DNA from: Lutraria lutraria
Taxonomy: Eukaryota > Mollusca > Bivalvia > Venerida > Mactridae
Assembly: GCA_964023205.1 (NCBI GenBank)
Contig: OZ026845.1
Coordinates: forward strand, 1,746,001-1,810,000
Reading direction: 5' to 3'
DNA: 64,000 nt
The notes beneath the pieces were generated by a model that saw only the letters and a list, made by a program, of their open reading frames with translations, did no database searches and had not been told where the DNA came from. Position numbers and translations under genes: made by a program. Below, in pieces: positions 24,408 through 34,576 of the stretch; the first letter of the stretch is position 1; the number at the start of each line of letters is the position of its first letter.

Positions 24408-25749
24408 ATACCCCCAGATGCGGCCTTGACACAGCTATTGTTACATTTTACAGAGGAAAATATAATGCATTTTCATTTTTTTAATACCTGCAAATTGTTG
24501 CTTAGATATATCCTGACCAGTTTCTATATATACATTATATAAAAAATAACGAAGGGCCATAACTCATTAAAATTTACTTGGACAAAACCTATTGTGGACA
24601 TGCACAACTTGGCAAACTACTTATCACTTCTAAGAAGTTTCACTGAATTCCTGCATGTAGTTGCTGAGAAATAGTACGGACAAAATTTACGTAATTGTAT
24701 AAAACAAAGGGCCATAACTCAGTGAAAATTAATCCAAACAAAACCTGGTTATTGCATGCACAACTTGGCTTACTTTTTATAACTTCTGTGAAGTTTCATT
24801 GAATTCCTATGAGTAGTTACTGAGATATTGTATATACACTGTATAAAACACAACAAAGGGCCATAACTCAGTGAAAATTTAACCAACCAAGACAAGCTTA
24901 ATTCATGCACAACTAGGCTAACTACTCATCACTTCTGAGAAGTTTTATTGAATTCCTGGCAGTAGTCAATGAGAAATAGGACAAAATTTGCCTATTGTAT
25001 ATACTGTAGAAAAAAACAAAGGGCTATAACTCTGTGAAAATCAATCCAAATGAAAAATGATTTAAGCATGCACAACTAGGCTAACTACTTATTACTTCTG
25101 TGAAGTTTCGTTGAAATCCTGTGAAAAGTTGCTGAGAAATTGTCCGGACAAAATTTGCCTAATGTATATACTGTATAAAAACAACAAAGGGCTATAACTC
25201 AGTGAAAATTAATCCGAACGAAAATTGCTTTAAGCATGCACAACTACGCTTACTACTGATGACTTCTGTGAAGTTTCATTGAGATCCTGTGAGTAGTTGC
25301 TGAGAAATTGTCCGGACAAAATTTGCCTATTGTATATACTGTAGAAAAACAACAAAGGGGTATAACTCAGTGAAAATTAATCTGAACGAAAATTGCTTTA
25401 AGCATGCACAACTAGGCTTACTACTGATCACTTCTGTGAAGTTTCATTGAGATCCTGTGAGTAATTGCTGAGAAATTGTCCGGACAAAATTTGCCTATTG
25501 TATATACTGTATAAAAACAACAAAGGGGCATAACTCAGTGAAAATTAATCCGAACGAAAAATGTTTTAAGCTAGCACAACTAGGCTTACTACTGATCACT
25601 TCTGTGAAGTTTTATTGAAATCCTGTAAGTAGTTGCTGAGAAATTCTCCGGACAAATTGTGTCTACAGACGCACGGACCGACCGACCGGCCGACCGACCG
25701 TCAAGCGTGAATCCAATATAGCCCCCATATATTTCATATCTGGGGGTAT
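24408..25749. mobile_element. TIR-bounded satellite element, ~1.34 kb
   Basis: Bounded by ATACCCCCAGAT (24408) and its exact reverse complement ATCTGGGGGTAT (25738-25749). Holds seven tandem units marked by CATAACTCAGTGAAAATTAA at about 24561, 24716, 24865, 25028, 25196, 25364 and 25532. Spacing settles to exactly 168 bp in the last four. Ends with a CGACCGACCGGCCGACCGACCG stretch. No coding frame. Confidence 0.8.
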
Positions 25750-26079
25750 AACTAGAGATACCAACTAGAATGAACTGTCTTTAACCTGCTGAATTCCTGA
25801 ATGAAATTATCCAACTTCCATTTTGAAACAGTCCTGTGTCAATTTAAGGGATATCACAATGAAATTTTGAATTAAGTAACCCTACAGTAAAGAGCCTGGT
25901 CAGACAGCATGAGTGTGCAAGCTGGCCTGTCTCTATCCTGGAGGCAAAAGTTTAGCAATTTTGGTTCCAGCAGTTTATTAAAGGGTTAAAATCTTAGAAT
26001 CTTGACTTAAGACATTACACTGATACCAAAAATGGAACAATAATATTCATAATTATTTTTACCTGAGGTTAAACTACAT

Positions 26080-26275
26080 GCCAACAATCAAGCGTCAATC
26101 AGGGGCTACTATCCAGCTTTTTAAGTGAGGAGGAAGACCCCAGATATATAACTAGGCAGAACCACCAACCTTCTGTAAGTTAGCTGGACAGCTTCATCAC
26201 ATGGGAAATTTGGTCCCAAGACAGATGAAACTTACAGCTGTGAGCAAACAGTGATTACTAATCTTATACTAATTC
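26080..26275 (-). repeat. tRNA-derived SINE-like repeat, reversed, degenerate
   Basis: Body blocks AGGCAGAACCACCAACCTTC and TTAGCTGGACAGCTTCATCAC match 14698-14945. The head region (AGTGATTACTAATC) is decayed. Confidence 0.5.
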
Positions 26276-26399
26276 AAAAACATGATTCAACAAACACACA
26301 ATGTAAGGCAAGTAATTCTTATACAATTTTCCAACAAATTAAATATTGGACGGAACATACAAGTGTGAAAAAAAATCAAACAAAAATATCCTAATGCAT

Positions 26400-26560
26400 A
26401 AATATCCTCATGAATACAATCTCTGTTTTCTTCAACAACAAAATTCAAATTTCTATGGCAGCAAAAAAATCTGTTTTCTCTGATAACAAACTTTAAGTGT
26501 CTATGGCAACTCAACATTTCCTGTTTTCTTTAACAACAAATACAAGTTTCTATGGCAACG
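26400..26560 (+). repeat. Short direct repeats with TTTCTATGGCA
   Basis: Three imperfect units of about 55 bp (CTGTTTTCTTCAACAACAAA...AATTTCTATGGCAGC and variants). Apparent reading frames across them are a by-product. Confidence 0.5.
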
Positions 26561-26788
26561 CCTTAGATGGCAAAATTCATATAAATAAATGTATATGCAA
26601 TAAAATCACAGTATGTTATAATTATCACAATTCACATGAAAAAATGTATAAAACTAGCACTGTCCAAGCTCCTGTAATAGAGTCCATATGGCACAGAAAA
26701 ATTCTTTCTCATCAATATCAACAACCTGAGTTTTCAACCAAAAACATTTAAGTACATATGTACTCTATGTATGTAGTCATGGCAACCC

Positions 26789-29700
26789 TTAAAATGAAAC
26801 TAAAGGTCCTAGGGAACGTAGAGCTTTATCAAACTTCATTAAGTCATCAATTGTCTTAAGCTCCAACTTTGTTTCCAGCCATCTGTAATAAGTATCTGGT
26901 GACTGAAATGTAACAGATTCTATAAAGTGTGATAATTGTAACAATTAATGCTATTATAATACAGTTATTCATGGGCATTTCTGGAACAGTCAAAACCGGG
27001 GTCCTGTGGTGGTAGATTGACATTTGGACTGAATGTGGGATCTTTTCAAGAAAATAATTGTATACTTGTATTTAAGAACTATACAAATGTTTGTTAAAGA
27101 TTGCTCTACATGGACAACACATAGTTATAATCTCATGATATGGAAGTATTCTTGTAACATGAGAACATTTTCACATTATAAGACTATTCTTAATACATGA
27201 GAGTATCTCACTACATAGAGTATTCTCATGATAACAGCTAGGGTACTATCAAACCTGTGGACAAATGAGATCATTGGGAAAGACAAAATATGACCTTTAT
27301 TGACAGGTGGCCTGTATTTGGAGGTCATTTTGTTCTAAATAATACATAACTGTTCTTATAACAATGGCAGTTATTCACAGGGTAACATTCATTCAGAGGT
27401 GGTCACTAACAAAGGTTTGAGTGTATTCTCATGATAAATAATTAATCATAAATAACGCCTGATAAGATATATCTTTTATGATTTAACTCACCTGAATCAT
27501 GACTCTATACAAGAAGTCTATGTGCTGCCCTGTTGTACGTTTTAGTACCTTAGAATTACAGCTCCTAAAGATCAAAGTAAGACATTATTATATCAAATGA
27601 TTCTGATAAACTTAATGTTTTAATATATAAATAATCAAGCAAAGTCAACCTTAGGAAAGACTATGTGATCTTTAATGACAGGTGGTCTTTATCTGGAGGT
27701 CATTCCGTTCCTTGTAATCAATGATGGTTTTTTTAAAGGATGACCTTAATTCACAGGGTGGTCCTTATTCAGGGGTGGCGGCTAACACAGGTTTGACTGT
27801 ATGCAGAAAAAATTATTAACCAGAAATAATCATTTATAATAGTTGTATACTCTGACATAAAAAAGATAAATCTATTAGATACAAAATATTATGTAGTGTA
27901 CATTTTAAAATACACATGTACCAATTGGGACCCCTTTTTGGAAACTAAATGATAGTTCAGTTTTCCATAGTTCATACTTTCACTCGCTCAGCGCACATGA
28001 ATTTTTATGCGGACTTAAGTACAATGTTTATCTTTATCGGCCATGCAATTGTTAAAGTAATTCAGATTTCATGTTGCAGCGCAAGTCTATATAAGTTCAG
28101 ATTCCATGAGTACTTTCAGTACTTTGATTTTCCATGGGGTTTAACGTTGCGCGAACAGCCAGGGTTCTTTTGCAACCTTTCTGGCTATCACAGGGGTAGA
28201 ACCAACATAAGAATCCTAGTAAATTCAGGGGTAAAAATACATGACAGTAACTCACTCTAGGTTAAAGCGTTTGATCCAGTCTTCGACATCCTTCTTTGTC
28301 CATTCTACAACTTTGTCGCCATCTGGATGTTCTTTATTTTCTTTAGATGCATTTGGATTTGGTTCAATTGGGACAACTTGTTCTTCAGGAACCTTAATGG
28401 AAAAATAAACAAACATTAAATCATAAAGGATTGATTCAACTGAATTGCGAAAGTTTGAAAAATGTTGTAACATGGTAAAATGTATGGATGAATGCAAGGA
28501 TCTATACAAATGGTTAGTCAGTTAAAATACATACAGTACAACCTCTCCAGAGCGGCCCTCTCTTAAGCAACAACCTACCTGCAAAACAGGGTGATTTTTT
28601 CCCACTGCACGATTTAACTATAAATTTACCTTCTCTAGAGCAATAACCTCTTAACAACGAAACAGTTTTGCTTCTCCCAAAGGGTGATGCTTTGGAGAGG
28701 TTGCACTGTATTTTCATACACATATTTTACTTTTTTACTGAAGGTAATAAATGTTTTGACTTACAATAGACTCTCTCAGTTTTTTCATCTGTGTACCAAA
28801 TTCATAATGAGGAGAGAATTCTATGTAAAGTTTTGCTCCCAGAAATATACCCAACCAACCATCTGGTTTGTATCCTCGTTGCATTTTCAATGGTACAATT
28901 TTCTTCCGCAGTGAGTACACATAATCTGCCTCTGTCAAATAAGGAAAATTGTATGTATAGTTTCATACTACGTTAGGACCTCTATTATACGAAATTGAAG
29001 GGTCGGAAATGTTATTTCTAAAAAGTCCATGGTAACCGTTTTGGATTATCCATGGTACGATGAATCCAAATATATTAGTATTCGGCATGAAAAATTGGGA
29101 CAGAAATTTCATTCGGATTACACCTGATTTCTCTATACAGTCAAACCTGTGAACAAAGGCCACCCGTGGGGAATACGACACGTGGCCTTTACTCACGAGA
29201 CAGATAACATAATTAACAAACCTTGGATCAACACAATCACTAGAAGTACTTACCAGTGCGACAATTCTGACTGGTTTTATACTTCTCTGAGAAGCAAACA
29301 AGCACTACGTAAGCATCTTCAATCGCTTGAGCCATGCCCTCTAGTAGGTTACCATACTGACCCATATTGCTCACATCAATCCAAATACGATAACCTTCAT
29401 TACTTAAAATTTCATAAATCTGGAAAAAATAACAAAAATTAATTAAAATAATTTTAGGACAAGTCTCCAAATTTTCTTTTGACACCTGGAAACTTGTTTC
29501 ATAAAATTACAAAAATGAGGGCCATGATGGTCTTATATATCACACACAAGAACCTGATGAACTGACAAATTGATAAATAAACGACTCTATATTTGGCTGA
29601 ACCAATTATGACAAAGGAACATAATATCAAACTAGTAGAGAAGCACTTTGACTATATTAATCATTACACATTTAGCTAGGCCACATGGTTAGGTAAAAAG

Positions 29701-32700
29701 AGTTTTAAAGGCTATCTTTATACAATCTATGTAAAACAATTTACCCTGGGAAAGAGCCAGTTTTGACCCTAGAGCCATCATTTAGCAAACCACAACAAAA
29801 TGTTACACATCACATTTCTTAACTCTATAATTTTGGTCATTTTTTGAAAGGTTTTTCCTTTCTTGACAAGTGACTCCTGGAGCCTGGGCCAATCTTGATC
29901 CCTGGGGCATCTTTCGTAAAATCCTGACACAGGAACATGAAAGATTATTCCTGTAAAGTTTGATTGAAATTTGCTCTGCAGTTTTGGAGGAGATTTCACT
30001 CAGAACAAGTGTTCAGGATACACAAGCTCAATCATGACATGACATTGAACAATGGGCAAGGCCATCACTATAGCTCACAATGAGCACTTTGTGCTCAGGT
30101 AGTCTAATAGAAACAGTAAGTGTTTGAGAAACACTAAAGGCCAACTGAATAGTAAGACCTTGCCCTTCAACCTGTTGAACTTTAAATCAATAGGTGGCAT
30201 CTACATTGTACATAATTATGATGACCAACATCTCAACTGAATCTCTAAGGAGCTTAAACCAAACCTAGTTATTGGTCTAACAAGATTAGGTTACAGATGG
30301 ACCTATCGGCATGTACAAAGCAATGTACCCCCTTTCCTTTGAATGGGGGCATAACTAATGCATTATTTTCTCTATTTATACACAATGAATGTTGTTTATA
30401 TACAGTTTCCTACCTTAAGAACTATTTCTTTATCGCTCCAACAATAACTGAACATTATATGCTTCTGTTTCTTCTTCACTGTGAATACAAGATAAAATTA
30501 TGAAATAACAGGGATAAATATCAATGTCATCAGTAAACTACTCAGTAATAATCTATTAGCTTATGTAGCAATGTGTTTTCATTAATTTACTCATTTATCT
30601 ACTTTAATGGCCCATTCAACAAATATGGTAAATTCAAAGCTGCCCAAGAGCCAAGATTCGAACCCATTACTGTTCGTTTAGTAGTTTTAGGCATTACCAC
30701 TAGACTGCAAGACATTTAATCACAACATCAGATTACATTGATAATTAAGTTAAAAGTTTGAGTCTGGTAACTATTCTAAAGTTATGTAACATCAATCTCA
30801 TTCAGAGGATATTTGTATTAAATGTTCATACATCGATATTTTTCTGCCTCTTCTGGTTTCTTTCTTTCATCTTTGTCAATGAGAATAAACCATATGCTAT
30901 TGACAGCACTCTTCAGGGCATAATCGGAGTCATTCCTCAAGTTTTTCAAAACAGCCATTAATTTCTTATCACCCTGAAAAAAGGTCAGAGAAACCTATTT
31001 AAGCAACCACCTCTGCAAAAAGGTCACCCTGTGAATAAAGGCCATTCTTTGAAAAACTCAATAAAGTCCAACATGGTCTTTGTTCAGAGGTTTGACTGTA
31101 GATCAAATATTTATTTCAATGCAAGGCAAAAAATTTAAGTCCAAGTTTTGAACCCAAAGTAAATCTCAAAACGGAGGACATTGATTTCAAGGTAATAATT
31201 ATAAAAGTCAGAAAATGTTTTGTAGTTGACTTGTATTATAATTTCAAGACAAATGTCCCTAAAAACATTTAATAAAACAGTTGCTATGGAAACAATAAAA
31301 AATACCTTAATTTTTTCCTTATTCTCTGGTAAGAAAGCAAGCTCCCAGAGAAGTTTCACAGCAGCAAGAACTTCAGATGTAAGTTTGCCATTAATAATCT
31401 CCAAGATGATGGCTAGTATATTTTCCTTCAACATAATTTCAATTTTTGTATCTTCACTCCGTGCAATTGTTGCCAAGCCACCAACTAACTCAGATAAATG
31501 GAAACCATGTTCTTTCCTGTCAGCATTTTTCATTGCCTTTACTACAGCATCATATAAGAAATCTATAACATGCACATCTGCAGCAAACTTGGAAATTTCT
31601 TCCTCCGTTACTATATTCCCTATCGCTAGCATACTGACCATCTTTACCTCTGAAAATACAAAAAGGAATAAAAAAATTGACTTTCTTTTTGCTGGTAACC
31701 TTGAGATAGTACCAAACCATCGTAACAAATTTGATTTCTTAATATAAGAACATCCAATAGTAAGTTTTACATCGGTTTCAAACGTAGTGTTATACTTAGA
31801 CAATGAACAGACAGTCTGGAATTCTTGAAGATATTTTTTCCAGACTAGTCAAATTTTGTATTATTAAAAAAGTGACATTACCTAATAAATTGGTTTTGGG
31901 AAAATTAGGGTAGGTCATGAAATCAGAAACAAACATTTCTTTACATCTTACACAAACAGGTCCACTTACTGACTATGTCCGACTTCAGAAATGGATACAA
32001 AGCTTCTGCGACTTTCGTTTTACGGAATTTTGCTTTATCTATATCTGGATTTCTGGCACAATTGTGTAATATACCAACTGATGAATAGAAGGCAAACAAG
32101 TCATGGAATGTCTGTAAAAAAGTAAACACAAAGTTAAGCCAGAATGAAATATTTAGGGACAAATCATACAGTATTATCAGGGCGTCCACTAGACTTTGAA
32201 AGTCAGGCACATGAACATTTGGGGGTCCTCAAAAAATATACATTATGTACAACCTTACTTCTTGAATTCTGACAAGTTTTGAAGTCAATTAAATCCTGTA
32301 AGGTAAAGTCAGTGTTGGTAAGCATGTCTTATGGTCAAAATCCAAGACTTTGGGTAAACTTGTAAAATCCAAGACTTTGGGTAAACTTGTAAACTTACTT
32401 TGAAGCTTTCCACGCCTTCTTCATCTTGTAGAATCATCTTTAGATCATGAACCATTTTTTCAAAAATGGCCGTCTCTGATAACTTCAAAGAAAATGAATG
32501 ACTTCCATCCGAATAATTCCACATAATTTCTCGTATTGTCAGTACCAAAGGAAAACTGAAATCATCGCCCTCTTCTTTCATTTGTAGCGCTTCTTCAAAG
32601 AAAGTGTTAGTGATACCGTCTACATCTACTTCTTCATACAAATAGTCATAGTAATCAACTAATGGTTTTACAAAACTGCAAGAAATCATTTGAAATATAC

Positions 32701-33985
32701 CGGTAAGAACCCATGAAAATCTTTTCATAGATACTGTTTCAGTGTTGTTGCATGGAATGTAGTGCTAAGGCCATTCATGAAAAATAGTTTGTTTGGGATT
32801 ACGCTACCTACTCACCAAAATCAGCCCGACCCAACATTTTTTTTGGGGGTCTCTTGGGTATTTTTTTTTTATTAACTAGTACAAAATTAATGTATTTTGG
32901 ATTCAATGTAAAAATTAATTTTAAAAAATGTTTCCTACCTCCCTGCCCACTGAAAATTCGCTGGATAGGGTTAACCCAACAAACATTTTTTAAGGAAGGC
33001 ATTAGTAACATAAATTTAATGCATTCATATGATTTACTGACTTCTTCACTTAAAAAGATATTGTACATTTGTATTTACAGTTACTAAATCAATCCCATCA
33101 TCTGGTACTGAATTTAAAGGCTCTTTTAATTAAATACATCAAAATCCAAAGTAAAAAGTATTTGAGATTAATTGTTACCATGAACTGCAAAAATTAATTT
33201 GTTTAGAAACAAAATTTTGCAAGGTTTTGTGAAGCATGGCTACTTTTTCTAGCTTTATAAAGTTAATATTAATAATTCTTTTATGGACACCTTAATAATT
33301 TTCAAGGCTAAATCAATTATCAAGCCATAACAATTATTTAAATTCAGTCTTCATAAAATACTAAACATTAAAGTACAATCAAACCTGTAATAGCGACCAC
33401 CTCCGAATAAAAGCCACCCTGTGAATAAAGGCCATTCTTTTAAAAACTGTTATAGATAATTAAGAACAAAATGACCTCTAAATAAAGGCCACCTATCAAT
33501 AAAGGCCATATTTGGTCTTTCCCGAGAGTGGCTTTTGTTCACAGGTTTGACGTATTCAGAAAAATGTCATACTTCATAGCTGCAAGTTTATTTGCCATCA
33601 CAGTTCTCTCTTCATCCTTAGCATATTTGTTGAAAGCATCAACCACATTGTTTTGTAGGAGTTTATCCAATGACATATAATACTTCTCCTGTCTTTTGCT
33701 ATTATCTTGTAGATAGGCTAAGCAATCCTTGAATCCTATAAACACCTTTTTAAGACCGGGCGCCTTTTGCAGTACCTCTTTCTCGAGTTCATTCTGTTGA
33801 TCCTGTTCTTGCTTCATAGCCCCTATCAGGAGAGATGGCTTTGATCTAAGAGGTGGTTTGGCCATCTTTATACTTTTATTTTGAGGAAGTTCAGACAAGC
33901 TATCACTGTTATATCCACTACTTATATCAGATAAAGCATTATCAACAATGGTATCATCTGGAACCAAAGATTGCCCAGTTCCCAT
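26789..33985 (-). CDS. Armadillo-like/TIR/SAM-like domain protein (SARM-related innate immune or NADase candidate), 11 coding exons
   Basis: Coding exons on the - strand: 33985-33573, 32675-32399, 32111-31970, 31649-31306, 30973-30832, 30478-30414, 29419-29254, 28931-28765, 28392-28256, 27564-27492, 26902-26789 (TAA). All phases agree, giving 679 residues. The region about 60-440 is helical and armadillo-like (e.g. EVLAAVKLLWELAFLPENKE at 370-389). TIR domain about 443-565: box 1 IMFSYCWSD (447-455), WIDVSNMG in the BB-loop region, and CRTEADYV with Glu517 at the position of the SARM1 catalytic Glu. Then KKIVPLKMQRGYKPDGWLG. The C-terminal module (about 600-675) has W603/W611 (EWTKKDVEDWI) and YYRWLETKLELK, resembling a SAM fold. 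Human SARM1 is ARM-SAM-SAM-TIR, so here the TIR precedes the SAM-like module. The NAD-cleavage role is inferred only from the family. Confidence 0.82.
27245..27425. mobile_element. CAGTCAAACC family MITE, copy 4
   Basis: Starts ACTATCAAACCTGTGGACAA and ends AAAGGTTTGAGTGTA. Interior has TGACCTTTATTGACAGGTGG. Intronic. Confidence 0.75.
27632..27801. mobile_element. CAGTCAAACC family MITE, copy 5
   Basis: The right end is intact (ACACAGGTTTGACTGTA). The left end is decayed (AATCAAGCAAAGTCAACC). Interior has CATTCCGTTCCTTGTAATCA and CACAGGGTGGTCC. Confidence 0.7.
28135..28215 (-). repeat. SINE fragment
   Basis: GGGGTTTAACGTTGCGCGAACAG...GGGGTAGAACC weakly matches the 3' part of 14698-14945 (GGGGTTTGATGTTGCACCAACAG...GGGTAGAACC). 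Confidence 0.4.
28532..28710. mobile_element. CAGTGCAACCTC family element, copy 3
   Basis: TACAGTACAACCTCTCCAGA at the left and GGAGAGGTTGCACTGTA at the right, with TTCTCTAGAGCAATAACCTC inside. The longest well-kept inverted ends of this family here. Lies in a TIR-gene intron. Confidence 0.75.
29136..29202. mobile_element. CAGTCAAACC family MITE, copy 6 (truncated)
   Basis: Intact left end TACAGTCAAACCTGTGAACA and GGCCACCCGTGGGGAATACG. The right half is missing, 50 bp from the TIR exon 29419-29254. Confidence 0.65.
29516..30102 (-). mobile_element. AGCTCACC element, reversed, diverged
   Basis: On the - strand it opens ACCTGAGCACAAAGTGCTCATTGTGAGCTATAGTGATGG and closes with a remnant of the GACCATCATGGCCCTC end. 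It lies between the two exons that split the N-terminal part of the TIR domain. Confidence 0.6.
30620..30712 (-). repeat. tRNA-like SINE head, reversed
   Basis: On the - strand TCTAGTGGTAATGCC (A-box-like) precedes ATGGGTTCGAATCTTGGC (B-box). About 90 bp. It lacks an acceptor-stem pairing good enough to be a functional tRNA. Confidence 0.5.
30985..31100. mobile_element. CAGTCAAACC family MITE, copy 7 (internal deletion)
   Basis: GAGAAACCTATTTAAGCAACCACCTC at the left, CAGAGGTTTGACTGTAG at the right. About 60 bp of the interior is missing. Confidence 0.6.
32340..32393 (+). repeat. 27-bp tandem duplication next to a splice donor
   Basis: ATCCAAGACTTTGGGTAAACTTGTAAA occurs twice in succession, abutting the donor (GTAAGT on the - strand, 32398) of the exon 32675-32399. 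Confidence 0.85.
32768..33003 (-). mobile_element. GGCCATCCTTAAAAAATG family MITE, copy 1
   Basis: Left AAGGCCATTCATGAAAAATA and right TTTTTTAAGGAAGGCATT are inverted. Interior TTTGGGATTACGCTACCTACTCAC and TGTATTTTGGATTCAATG match the copy at 43591-43807 in reverse complement. Confidence 0.65.
33374..33553. mobile_element. CAGTCAAACC family MITE, copy 8, adjacent to an exon
   Basis: Left TACAATCAAACCTGTAATAG and right TTCACAGGTTTGACGTA, with CACCTCCGAATAAAAGCCACC inside. It ends 19 bp from the last base of the first coding exon of the TIR gene (33573). Confidence 0.8.
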
Positions 33986-34176
33986 AGTCATTCATAGTAA
34001 ACCTAAAATTAATACAAATTTATGTTTTATAATAAATGTTCATAACATATCTTTCGCACTAATTTGATGACATTATGGTATTTTACAAATATCTTGAAAA
34101 TAAAGCAAAGATTACAGATCTTTTATAGCTAGAATTAATTGATCGTATTTAAAGAGGGGTTGGCAGTATCCAGAAA

Positions 34177-34500
34177 TAGATACTGTATTTTCATTCATTT
34201 TCGTTGGGCTCAATTTTCGTGTTTTTTACTAAATTAACCATTTCGTGGAGACATAAATGGATTTTGATTTTTGAATAAAATTCCTTACCTCTGCATTTTA
34301 AGTCATGAAGATTTGATTTCGTGGTTGAACTGACCCACAAATATATATATATTGTAAGTCTATACTGCAAATATATGGGGGTGAACTAGCTGTCTCATTT
34401 AATGCAGACCTTTCACTCCCAAAATGGGAGTGAAACATCTAGGAGTGAAACGTCTGGTGAGGAAACGTCTAGGGAGTGAAACGACTGCCTACGGGCGGAG
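34177..34500. repeat. GAGTGAAACGTCT repeats and a perfect hairpin
   Basis: TTTCACTCCC-AAAAT-GGGAGTGAAA (about 34411-34435) is a perfect 10-bp-arm hairpin. It is followed by GAGTGAAACGTCT-like words at about 34442, 34459 and 34475. Confidence 0.6.
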
Positions 34501-34576
34501 ACATGGGGGTAAAGCCCTAAATAATTTTAAATGTGGTCATCAAAAGGGGACTATATAAATCCCCCCACCCCTTCAT

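Noticed and set aside
24540..25640. Regular repeats suggesting a CRISPR-like array
   Set aside because: Units are 150-168 bp and contiguous, with no short repeat/unique spacer pattern; the genome is eukaryotic.
28963..29442. Overlapping open frames on both strands near the TIR exon
   Set aside because: They combine MITE sequence with the antisense of the real TIR exon (29419-29254); only the spliced - strand exon is supported.
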